Assembly (NCBI GenBank): GCA_001777015.1
Contig: MFCV01000039.1
Location: 1-53,632 of the forward strand
DNA from: Candidatus Daviesbacteria bacterium RIFCSPHIGHO2_02_FULL_36_13
Lineage (GTDB): Bacteria > Patescibacteriota > Microgenomatia > Daviesbacterales > UBA10151
DNA length: 53,632 nt
Direction of reading: 5' to 3'
The position numbers were made by a program, and so were the translations under genes. The notes below the pieces were generated by a model. The model did not search any database, was not told the DNA's origin, and worked only from the letters and a program-made list of their open reading frames with translations. Each line of letters opens with the position of its first letter. Positions within the stretch are counted from its first letter, which is position 1. Of the stretch, positions 35,459-45,930 are shown piece by piece.

Positions 35459-37044
35459 TAATTTTAGTTGATTTTGGGGGACAAACTGCACATCTTATCG
35501 GTAGAAGAATAAGAGAGCTTGGTGTGGATTGTTTAATAGTTTCACCAGATGAAGCTTTAGATAGAAGTAGGGATAAAAATCCAAAAGGGATTATATTTTC
35601 CGGTGGACCCGCCTCAGTTTATGAAAAAGATTCACCTACTATTGATGAGAAAATCTTTAACCTTGAAATTCCTATTTTAGGAATATGTTACGGTGAACAA
35701 TTAATAGCACATCTTTTAGAAGGAGAAGTGAAGTCGGGAAATAAAAAGGAATATGGACCTGCTGTTTTAAGTGGAGTAAATATTGATAAATCACAATTAC
35801 TTTCTGGACTACCCCAGGAATCTAATGTTTGGATGAGCCATGGGGATGAGGTAGTAAGAGAACCTGAGGGGTTTGAAACATATGGTGTAACAGCAACCAT
35901 CCCACATGCCGTAATAGAAAATAAGAGTAAAAAAATATATGCCATTCAATTTCATCCTGAAGTTGTACATACGCAGTTTGGTACACAAATTTTAGAAAAC
36001 TTTTTAAAGATTTGTGGAATTACTCCTAAGAAAGTAGAAATCAATGAAGACTATGTAAATAATCTGGTTAAAGATATTAAGGACTCAGTAGGAGATGAGA
36101 AAGCGATCTGTGCATTATCTGGTGGGGTTGATTCATCTGTTGCGGCTTTACTGGTTCACAAGGCCATTGGTGAAAATCTGGAATCTATTTATATCGATTC
36201 TGGTTTAATGAGAGAGGGTGAAACAGAAAACCTGGATCATGTTTTTAAAGAACACTACCAAATGAATGTCAAAATTGTAGATGCCAAAAAGGAATTTTTG
36301 AATGCATTAAAAGGGATTAGGGATCCTGAAGAAAAAAGGAAAGCTATTGGAAAAACTTTTATAGATTGTTTTGAGGCAGAGGCAGCTCGCCCCGCCTCCG
36401 GCGGTAAAAGCCTTGGTGCGAAGTTTCTGGTACAGGGAACAATATATCCTGATGTTATTGAAAGTGCTGGATCCAAGCATGCAAAGACAATGAGTATACC
36501 CAGTTCAGAAACTGGGGTATCCTCTTCTCACGCTGTGAGAATTAAGTCTCATCATAATGTTGGAGGACTTCCGGAAAATATGAATTTAGTACTTATAGAA
36601 CCTTTAAGAAATTTTTATAAAGATCAGGTTAGAAAGATTGGAGAAATCTTAGGGTTACCAGAATCTATAACAGAAAGACAACCATTTCCAGGACCTGGTC
36701 TTGCTGTCAGAATTATTGGAGAGGTAACTGAAGAAAAGTTAGATTTGTTAAAAAAGGCAGATAAAATTGTCACAGATGAACTAGATGGTATTAAACTTTG
36801 GCAAGCCTTTGCTGTTTTTACTGGAATTAAAACAACAGGAGTTAGGGGAGATGAAAGAGCATATGGGGAAACAATAGCAATTAGGGCAATTGAGGCAACA
36901 GATGCAATGAGTGCCAACTTTGCAAAATTGGATTATAAACTTCTAGATAAAATTTCAACAAGGATTGTCAATGAAATACCAGAAGTTAATAGAGTGGTTT
37001 ACGACATCACCAACAAACCCCCTGCCACTATGGAATGGGAATAG
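35455..37044 (+). CDS. guaA: GMP synthase (glutamine-hydrolysing)
   Basis: PILGICYGEQLI, LSGGVDSSVAALL, RQPFPGPGLAVRIIGEV, PPATMEWE. Confidence 0.95.
   Translation: MIILVDFGGQTAHLIGRRIRELGVDCLIVSPDEALDRSRDKNPKGIIFSGGPASVYEKDSPTIDEKIFNLEIPILGICYGEQLIAHLLEGEVKSGNKKEYGPAVLSGVNIDKSQLLSGLPQESNVWMSHGDEVVREPEGFETYGVTATIPHAVIENKSKKIYAIQFHPEVVHTQFGTQILENFLKICGITPKKVEINEDYVNNLVKDIKDSVGDEKAICALSGGVDSSVAALLVHKAIGENLESIYIDSGLMREGETENLDHVFKEHYQMNVKIVDAKKEFLNALKGIRDPEEKRKAIGKTFIDCFEAEAARPASGGKSLGAKFLVQGTIYPDVIESAGSKHAKTMSIPSSETGVSSSHAVRIKSHHNVGGLPENMNLVLIEPLRNFYKDQVRKIGEILGLPESITERQPFPGPGLAVRIIGEVTEEKLDLLKKADKIVTDELDGIKLWQAFAVFTGIKTTGVRGDERAYGETIAIRAIEATDAMSANFAKLDYKLLDKISTRIVNEIPEVNRVVYDITNKPPATMEWE
36388..36405 (+). 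repeat. GC-rich short palindrome insertion in guaA
   Basis: cgccccgcctccggcggt with CCGCC-TCC-GGCGG (36392-36404); encodes ARPASGG where GuaA has none. Confidence 0.65.
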
Positions 37045-37060
37045 TTTAAAATAAAAGTAT

Positions 37061-37972
37061 ATGTCTGAGGCACCTGCAGGTACTAGTGAGGGAGTAAAAT
37101 ATCCACCTCTGAATGTAAGATATGAAGGAGAATTAACCCCTGAAAATGCACTTTTTAATATCGATGGAACTCTTTTAGCACAAGCTATACAAGAGAGTGG
37201 ATATTCTAGATCCGTAGTTTCTAATGTGGTAATTTCCAACAAAGCTGATACGGGAGAAATAGCTCATTTTAATGGCTATAAAAACGAAGTAGTTTTATAC
37301 CAGGATGAAGTGATAAAAAGCTTAAGAAGACATAGACAGGAAGAACAAGATGGATTAGATGCGGTATCAGAAAGCCCGAATAGATTAAAAGACTTTTTGT
37401 ACAGAGTGAGATATTTACTTAATCCAATGGAAGCCCCATATCAACAATTAAACAATAAAGGCAAATATTTACATATATATTCTGGTAATAGAGATAGAAG
37501 AAACCGATATAGAGATCAAGCTCAAGAAGGGTTTGAATTTAAAAAAGACGGTGAAACAGTTAAGCTTTCCCGCGAAGAATCTGTTGATCACGCAAAACAA
37601 TTATTTGACAGACTTTTAGAAAGAGCAGCACCGGGTATATTGGGTTGGGTGGTAGCTCATGAATTTGAACATAAACATCATCATGGTAGGAAATTATCAA
37701 TAAGGGTCGGATCTTTGCTTGTGCCTGGTTTTGGAGGATTTGTTGTGGGTTCAGCCGTAGGTACAGGTTTAGCTATTCCAGCTTTTGCCATGGGAGGAGC
37801 GCTTTTAGGATGGGTAGGTAGTATAGTGGGAATAAAAGCTGATGAAGAGGCATCTTTTGATGCTGGGGACAAAAACTTTGCTAAATTTGCCAAAGCAATT
37901 TCAATAAATCATGATGTTTTTAGAAGAGAAGTATTAGGCGGAGTATCAAAACCAGCTATTGCTAAAGGTTAA
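37061..37972 (+). CDS. putative membrane gluzincin metalloprotease (M48-like)
   Basis: VVAHEFEHKHHHG (HExxH), Gly-rich hydrophobic hairpin, then KADEEASFDAG as possible third-ligand motif. Confidence 0.6.
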   Translation: MSEAPAGTSEGVKYPPLNVRYEGELTPENALFNIDGTLLAQAIQESGYSRSVVSNVVISNKADTGEIAHFNGYKNEVVLYQDEVIKSLRRHRQEEQDGLDAVSESPNRLKDFLYRVRYLLNPMEAPYQQLNNKGKYLHIYSGNRDRRNRYRDQAQEGFEFKKDGETVKLSREESVDHAKQLFDRLLERAAPGILGWVVAHEFEHKHHHGRKLSIRVGSLLVPGFGGFVVGSAVGTGLAIPAFAMGGALLGWVGSIVGIKADEEASFDAGDKNFAKFAKAISINHDVFRREVLGGVSKPAIAKG

Positions 37973-38018
37973 TGTATTCTTCTCTTTGAGGACTAATTAA
38001 AATAGCCTTATTGACAAT

Positions 38019-38048
38019 TTGTATTAATTATTCGAATAATTAATACAA
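38019..38048. promoter_or_regulatory. perfect 30-bp palindrome, putative operator of the adjacent YerC/TrpR-family gene
   Basis: TTGTATTAATTATTCGAATAATTAATACAA, downstream of TTGACA 38011-38016 and 1 nt before ATG 38050. Confidence 0.8.
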
Positions 38049-38049
38049 G

Positions 38050-38508
38050 ATGGGAAGAATCTCCAGAAGAAGAATAGATCCGGAAATTGAAGAAAGAATT
38101 TTTGAAATATTTTGGGATTATTTAGCTACTTTAAAAAAACCAGAAGGTATTCATGAATTTTTAGTTAGTCTTCTGTCCTATACAGAACAAGTTATGTTTT
38201 CCAAAAGACTTGCAATAGCTGTACTTTTGACTAGGGGATACAACTATAGAGATATAGATGAAACATTAAAAGTTTCCACCTCAACAGTAGGTACTGTTCA
38301 TAAACAGTTATTAGTTGGTGCACCAGGGTACACGAAGGCAGTAAATAAAATTCTTACTAAGGAAAAAATAGAGAACGTTTTCAATACTTTAGATGAAATA
38401 CTTATAAAAATGTCTGGTCCTAAAAGATATGGTTCTTTAACTTGGGAGCAGAAAAGTAAGAGGGGTAAAGTTTTATCCAAACGCCAAAGAAAATTATCTG
38501 CTCTTTAA
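38050..38508 (+). CDS. YerC/YecD (TrpR-superfamily) DNA-binding regulator
   Basis: LLSYTEQVMFSKRLAIAVLLTRGYNYRDIDETLKVSTSTVGTVHK helix-turn-helix. Confidence 0.82.
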   Translation: MGRISRRRIDPEIEERIFEIFWDYLATLKKPEGIHEFLVSLLSYTEQVMFSKRLAIAVLLTRGYNYRDIDETLKVSTSTVGTVHKQLLVGAPGYTKAVNKILTKEKIENVFNTLDEILIKMSGPKRYGSLTWEQKSKRGKVLSKRQRKLSAL

Positions 38509-38510
38509 TT

Positions 38511-38528
38511 CGACTATTCGAATAATCG
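38511..38528. promoter_or_regulatory. second imperfect palindrome related to the operator
   Basis: CGACTATTCGAATAATCG; with downstream CTACAAG shares TATTCGAATAAT...TACAAG with 38019-38048. Confidence 0.55.
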
Positions 38529-38540
38529 CTACAAGCACAG

Positions 38541-40335
<1,795 letters not shown>

Positions 40336-40354
40336 TAATTTAATATAATGAATT

Positions 40355-41371
40355 ATGGGATACTTGAAAAACACAATTGTAACGCTTGGATCTCACTCTG
40401 CCCTGCAAATCCTCAAAGGGGCAAAAGATGAGGGTTTTAAAACTTTAGTTGTTTGTACTCCTGATAGAGAAAGACTTTATTCTTCATACACAAATTTTAT
40501 TGATGAAATTATAATAATAAATAAGTGGTCTGATTTTCCAAAATTAGAAAAACAACTCCTTAAAAAAGACTGCATAATTATTCCCCATGGATCCTTTGTG
40601 GCATATCTTGGGATGGATGAAAATAAGAAAATGAAGGTTCCATATTTTGGTAACAAAAAAGTTTTAGATTGGGAAGAAAACAGGAAAATGCAAAGGGAAT
40701 GGATGGAAAAATCAGGCATTAAAGTTCCCAGGAGATTTAAAAAGGGAGATAAGATAGATAGGTCAGTTATTGTTAAGTCCTACGGAGCTGCTGGAGGAAA
40801 AGGATATTTTACTGCCAGAAATCAAAAAGAATTAGACGCAAAATTAAAAACTTTTTCCGAGGAGCGGTTTATGGTTCAGGAATATGTTATTGGAGTTCCT
40901 GTTTATTTTCATTTCTTTTATTCACCTTTAACTAAAAAGGTAGAACTTATGAGTGTTGATAAAAGATATGAAACAAATGTTGATTCTTTGGGTAGAATCC
41001 CTGCTAAAAATCAAAGAGGATTAAATATAGAGCCGTCATTTGAGGTTGTTGCCAATATTCCAATGGCTGTAAGGGAATCAATGATCGCAGTGGCAGTGGA
41101 GATGGCAGAAAGGGTTGTTAAAACTTCACAAAAGCTAATAGATTCTAAAGGGCTTTTTGGGCCATTTTGTTTAGAAACTATTATTACCTCTACTGAAGAG
41201 ATTTATGTGATAGAAATTTCTGCCAGGATTGTGGCAGGAACAAACTTTTTTATTAATGGTTCACCCTATACATATCTACTTTATGATGAACCAATGTCTA
41301 CTGGCAGAAGAATTGCCAGAGAGATTAAAGATGCAATTTCTAAAAATAAACTTAAGGAGGTATTGGATTAA
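40355..41371 (+). CDS. purP: formate-dependent AICAR formyltransferase PurP (archaeal-type ATP-grasp), copy 1
   Basis: TLGSHSALQILKGAKDEGFKTLVVC, IIPHGSFVAYLG, VIVKSYGAAGGKGYF, ISARIVAGTNFFINGSPYTYLL. Confidence 0.85.
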   Translation: MGYLKNTIVTLGSHSALQILKGAKDEGFKTLVVCTPDRERLYSSYTNFIDEIIIINKWSDFPKLEKQLLKKDCIIIPHGSFVAYLGMDENKKMKVPYFGNKKVLDWEENRKMQREWMEKSGIKVPRRFKKGDKIDRSVIVKSYGAAGGKGYFTARNQKELDAKLKTFSEERFMVQEYVIGVPVYFHFFYSPLTKKVELMSVDKRYETNVDSLGRIPAKNQRGLNIEPSFEVVANIPMAVRESMIAVAVEMAERVVKTSQKLIDSKGLFGPFCLETIITSTEEIYVIEISARIVAGTNFFINGSPYTYLLYDEPMSTGRRIAREIKDAISKNKLKEVLD

Positions 41372-41372
41372 A

Positions 41373-42455
41373 ATGAAAAACTACACCATTGCAGTTCTAG
41401 GTTCTCACTCAGCCTTAGATGTATGCCGCGGTGCCAAAGATCTTGGTTTCAAGACTTTGGTTATTTGTAAAAAAGGAAGAGAAAAAACTTATAAAGATTA
41501 TTATGCATCAAACGGGGAAATGGGTTGCGTTGATGAAGTAATAGTACTGGATGATTTCAAAGAGATTTTAAGTGAAAAGATTCAAAAAGAACTTCTAAAA
41601 AGAAATTCCATATTCATTCCTCACAGATCATTCGAAGTTTACATTAATGATTATAATGCCATTGAAAATAAATTTAAGGTTCCTATGTTTGGCAATAAGT
41701 TTTTATTAAGATTTGAAGAAAGAGATGAAAAACCAAACCAATATGATTTATTGGCAAAGGCTGGAATTAAGACACCAAAGACTTTTAAAAATCCAAAAGA
41801 TATAGACAGGTTAGTTATTGTAAAAGTTTTAGAAAAGGAAAGAGGATTTGAGAGAGCATTCTTTTTTGCAGAATCTTACGGCGAGTATGAGATTGGGGTA
41901 AAGCATGGATTGGGTGTTGGCAAATTTACAGAGCAGCAAATTGAATCAGCTGTTATTGAAGAGTTTATTGTTGGAGTACAAGCTAATTTTAATTTCTTTT
42001 ATTCCCCGATGAATAAAAGATTAGAATTAATTGGTACTGATACAAGGAGACAGACTAATATTGAAGGCTTAACTAAATTGCCATCCATTTATGAAGAAGA
42101 AGTTATGAAAAAAATCGGAGTTAAATATGAGGAGGCAGGACATATTGCTGTAACAGTTTTGGAATCTCTTCTGGAGGATGCTTTTGATATGGGCGAAAAA
42201 TTTGTAGAAGCATGTGAGAAATTAAGAGTTCCAGTCATAGGCCCGTTTGGTTTACAAACTGTTATTACAGCAGGTCCTCCAAAGAAAGAGATAATTGTAT
42301 TTGATGTTTCACCTCGAATGCCAGGATCTCCCGGAATTTTCTCAACACCATATTCTGGATATTTATATGGACAAAATATTTCTATGGGAAAAAGAGTGGT
42401 TATGGAAATTAAAGAAGCTATTGAGAAAAATCAGTTAGGAAAGGTTTTAACCTAA
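41373..42455 (+). CDS. PurP paralogue, copy 2 (divergent)
   Basis: VLGSHSALDVCRGAKDLGFKTLVIC, FIPHRSFEVYI, VSPRMPGSPGIFSTPYSGYLYG; ATG 41373 with GGAGG upstream. Confidence 0.8.
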   Translation: MKNYTIAVLGSHSALDVCRGAKDLGFKTLVICKKGREKTYKDYYASNGEMGCVDEVIVLDDFKEILSEKIQKELLKRNSIFIPHRSFEVYINDYNAIENKFKVPMFGNKFLLRFEERDEKPNQYDLLAKAGIKTPKTFKNPKDIDRLVIVKVLEKERGFERAFFFAESYGEYEIGVKHGLGVGKFTEQQIESAVIEEFIVGVQANFNFFYSPMNKRLELIGTDTRRQTNIEGLTKLPSIYEEEVMKKIGVKYEEAGHIAVTVLESLLEDAFDMGEKFVEACEKLRVPVIGPFGLQTVITAGPPKKEIIVFDVSPRMPGSPGIFSTPYSGYLYGQNISMGKRVVMEIKEAIEKNQLGKVLT

Positions 42456-42456
42456 G

Positions 42457-43989
42457 ATGAGTAACCGATATGCTCTTCTGTCAGTTTATGATAAAACAGG
42501 CATTTCGGATTTTGCAAAAACCCTAGTCAAAAATGGCTTTAAAATTATTTCCACAGGTGGAACATTTGAAGAACTGAAGAAAAATGGAATTGATGTAACT
42601 CCCATAGAAGAAGTAACCGGAAATCCAAGAGATTCATTTGATGGCAGAATGAAAACCATCAGTTTTCAAATAGAATCAGGAATTTTATTTGATAGAAAAA
42701 ATAAATCCCATGTTAATCAGGCAGAAAAATTAAACATTCCCCAAATTGATGTGGTGGTTTGCAATCTTTATCCATTTGAGGAAAAGCCGGGAGTTGAAAC
42801 AATTGATGTTGGTGGACCGACCATGATTAGGTCTGCTGCCAAAAATCACGAAAGTGTTTTGGTGGTGGTGGATCCTGAAGATTATAAAAAAATTGGGAAG
42901 TTGATGGAAGATGGAAAATTGGATGGGACTTTAAGAAAAGAATTGGCTGGAAAAGCCTTTTATCATCTGTCACTGTATGATTCCTTAATTGGAAATTATT
43001 TTTCAGATGATAGATTTCCAAAAGAGTTGACTGTTCCTATCAGAAAAGTCAGTGACTTAAGATATGGAGAAAATCCACACCAAAAAGGATCATTTTATAT
43101 AATGCCCAAAACAAATTCACCACTTTCTAGATTAAAAAAACTTTGGGGAAGAGACTTATCCGGGACAAATATTGGAGATATTTATTCAGGGCTAGAAACT
43201 GTCAGACAATTTAAAGAACCCTCCGCAGCTGTTATAAAACATTTAAGCCCTTGTGGAATTGCTATTGGAAAAAATGCACAGGAAGCTTTGGATAGAGCTA
43301 TTAAGGCAGATCCGGTTTCTGCATTCGGGGGCGTCATTGTTTTAAACAGGGAAATGGATTTGGCTACTGCCAAGATTGTGGCGGCTTTTAAGGAGGAAAG
43401 CGAAAGCAACATAGATATTGTGGCAGTACCTTCTGTTAGTGACGACGCTTTAGACCTTTTAAAGAAAACCAGAAAAAGTATGGGTGTTTATACATTTAAT
43501 GAAATTCCAGAAAATAGATCTGAAAATTGGGACCTAAAATATTTTGCAGGTGGAATATTATTGCAGGATTTTGATGACAATATTGAGGAAAGCTATAAGG
43601 ATTGGAAAGTGGTGACAAAAGTTAAGCCTAATAAAAAACAATTAGAACAAATGAAATTTGGAATAAAGTGTGTCAAGAGTGTTAAATCAAATTCAGTATT
43701 GGTTGTAGATAAAGAAATTCCAATGACCCGCGGAATTGGATCTGGTCAAACATCAAGAGTTGGGGCTACAAAAATTGCTTTAGAGCAGGCAGGAGAATTT
43801 AATAATAGTGGAATTTTAATTTCTGATAGTTTTTTCCCTTTTGATGACAGTGTAAATTTAGCTGCACATTATGGCATAGCCGCCATTTTAGAGCAGGGTG
43901 GATCTGTTAACGATAAACTTTCAATTAAGGCCGCAGACAAAGCAGGTATTGCTATGGTATTCTCAGGAAGGAGATCATTTAGACATTAA
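42457..43989 (+). CDS. purH: bifunctional AICAR transformylase/IMP cyclohydrolase
   Basis: STGGTFEELKKNGIDVTPIEEVTG, DVGGPTMIRSAAKNH, RYGENPHQKG, KHLSPCGIAIG, SDSFFPFDD. Confidence 0.95.
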   Translation: MSNRYALLSVYDKTGISDFAKTLVKNGFKIISTGGTFEELKKNGIDVTPIEEVTGNPRDSFDGRMKTISFQIESGILFDRKNKSHVNQAEKLNIPQIDVVVCNLYPFEEKPGVETIDVGGPTMIRSAAKNHESVLVVVDPEDYKKIGKLMEDGKLDGTLRKELAGKAFYHLSLYDSLIGNYFSDDRFPKELTVPIRKVSDLRYGENPHQKGSFYIMPKTNSPLSRLKKLWGRDLSGTNIGDIYSGLETVRQFKEPSAAVIKHLSPCGIAIGKNAQEALDRAIKADPVSAFGGVIVLNREMDLATAKIVAAFKEESESNIDIVAVPSVSDDALDLLKKTRKSMGVYTFNEIPENRSENWDLKYFAGGILLQDFDDNIEESYKDWKVVTKVKPNKKQLEQMKFGIKCVKSVKSNSVLVVDKEIPMTRGIGSGQTSRVGATKIALEQAGEFNNSGILISDSFFPFDDSVNLAAHYGIAAILEQGGSVNDKLSIKAADKAGIAMVFSGRRSFRH

Positions 43990-43992
43990 TAT

Positions 43993-45384
43993 ATGAAAGA
44001 CTATTCAAGATATACAAGCCCTTTTTCTTGGAGATATGGATCTGATGAAATGAGAACCATATTCTCAGAGGAAAATAAATATAAGCTTTGGAGAAAAATC
44101 TGGGTGGAGTTGGCATCTGCTCAGCATAAGCAAGGCTTAGTTTCTAAAGAAGAATTGTCTGATTTAGAAAAACATCAAGAAAACCTTGATATAGAAAGAA
44201 TTTGGGAAATTGAAAAAGATACCAGACACGATGTTGTTGCCGCTATTAAGGAATTTGCAGAAAAAGCAAAAATTGGGGGAGGAAAAATTCATCTGGGAGC
44301 AACCTCCATGGACATTAATGATAATGCAGAAACAATCAGAATTTCTGAAGCCCTTAGTTTGGTGGAAAAAGAGCTAGTTAATTTACTGAAAACCTTTGGT
44401 AAACAGATTGAAAAATATTCGGACTTTACTTGTATGGGTTATACTCATCTTCAAACAGCAGAGCCCACAACTTTAGGATATAGATTTAGCTTTACTGCCC
44501 AGGATTTATTAATGGATTTGGAACAATTGGAATTTGTTAAAAAGAATTTAAAAGCTAAGGGTATGAAAGGTGCAGTTGGAACATCTGCTTCGTATGTAAA
44601 ACTTTTGGATGCTCAGGGTGCTGAAGAAATGGAAAAGATAGTAATGGATAGTTTGGGAATTCAGGCAATTGATATTGCCAATCAAACATACCCAAGAAAA
44701 ATTGATTTATTAGTTTCTAATCTTCTTTCTTCTATTGCGCAAAGTTTAAATAAATTTGCTTTTGATTTAAGAATAATGCAGTCAACAAATTTTGGAGAGT
44801 GGCAGGAGCCATTCGGTAGTCTTCAGGTTGGTTCCTCCGCCATGCCCTTTAAGAAAAATCCAATCAAGAGTGAACAGATTTGTTCACTTTCCAGACTGGT
44901 TGTAAATTTAGGAAGAACTTCTTGGGATAATGCATCCAATATGTTGCTTGAAAGGACTTTGGATGATTCTGCAAATAGAAGAATAGCAATTCCTGAAATG
45001 TTTTTAAGCATAGATGAGATGCTTACCTCTACTAATAATATTGTTGAAGGATTAATTATTAATGAAAAGAGAATTCATAAAAATCTAGAAACATATTTTC
45101 CATTTTCAGCATCCGAAGGAATAATAATTGAGGCAGTCAAAAAAGGTGCTGATAGACAAATGATGCATGAGGTATTACGTGAGATTTCTATGAAAGCTTG
45201 GGAGGCAATACAAGATGGGGAGGGAAATCCCATGGAAGATTTAATAATGAGCAATCAAGAGATTGGTAAATATTTAAGTAGTGAAGAAATACTAAAACTC
45301 ATGGATGCAAAGAATCATACTGGTAGTGCACAAAGTAAAGCTTTGACAATTGCCAAAAAAATTGGTAACTTAAAAAGCCTATAA
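43993..45384 (+). CDS. purB: adenylosuccinate lyase
   Basis: TRHDVVAAIKEF, GYTHLQTAEPTTLG, GSSAMPFKKNPIKSE. Confidence 0.94.
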   Translation: MKDYSRYTSPFSWRYGSDEMRTIFSEENKYKLWRKIWVELASAQHKQGLVSKEELSDLEKHQENLDIERIWEIEKDTRHDVVAAIKEFAEKAKIGGGKIHLGATSMDINDNAETIRISEALSLVEKELVNLLKTFGKQIEKYSDFTCMGYTHLQTAEPTTLGYRFSFTAQDLLMDLEQLEFVKKNLKAKGMKGAVGTSASYVKLLDAQGAEEMEKIVMDSLGIQAIDIANQTYPRKIDLLVSNLLSSIAQSLNKFAFDLRIMQSTNFGEWQEPFGSLQVGSSAMPFKKNPIKSEQICSLSRLVVNLGRTSWDNASNMLLERTLDDSANRRIAIPEMFLSIDEMLTSTNNIVEGLIINEKRIHKNLETYFPFSASEGIIIEAVKKGADRQMMHEVLREISMKAWEAIQDGEGNPMEDLIMSNQEIGKYLSSEEILKLMDAKNHTGSAQSKALTIAKKIGNLKSL

Positions 45385-45414
45385 GCAAAGCTTGAAATTT
45401 TATATAATAAAATT

Positions 45415-45930
45415 ATGAAAAAAGTCGTCATCATCTCTGCATCAGATTCAGAACTAGAAATAATGAATGAGGTAAGGAAAATATTGGATGAGTTTGGAGT
45501 AGAAAGTGAAATAACAATTTCTTCTGCACACAGATCACCTGAAAGAACAAAAGAAATTGTAGTAGATGCACAAACTAGTGGAGTAAAAGTAATAATTTGT
45601 GGGGCAGGACTTGCTGCACATTTAGCAGGAGTGGTAGCGGCTCACTTTCCTTTGCCTGTTATTGGAATTCCTTTGGGAGGCGGACCTCTTAAAGGTCAGG
45701 ATGCTCTGTTGGCAACACTTCAAATGCCATCAGGTATTCCTGTGGCAACAGTAGGGATAGATAATGCCAAAAATGCCGGACTTTTAGCTGTGCAGATTTT
45801 AGCAACCTCAGATCCCGCTTTAGAGAAAAAAATGGTAGATTATAAAAATAAACTTTCAATTAGTATAGAAGAAAAAGCTGCAAAGCTTCAAGAATTAGGG
45901 GTTGAAGGGTATCTGTCCAGCAAGAAATGA
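45415..45930 (+). CDS. purE: 5-(carboxyamino)imidazole ribonucleotide mutase
   Basis: SSAHRSPERTKE, GAGLAAHLAGVVAAHFPLPVIGIP, LQMPSGIPVATVGI. Confidence 0.93.
   Translation: MKKVVIISASDSELEIMNEVRKILDEFGVESEITISSAHRSPERTKEIVVDAQTSGVKVIICGAGLAAHLAGVVAAHFPLPVIGIPLGGGPLKGQDALLATLQMPSGIPVATVGIDNAKNAGLLAVQILATSDPALEKKMVDYKNKLSISIEEKAAKLQELGVEGYLSSKK

Noticed and set aside
43182-43412. Possibility that the PurH transformylase domain is inactive because PurP is present
   Set aside because: RYGENPHQ and KHLSPCG motifs are retained, so inactivation is not supported by sequence
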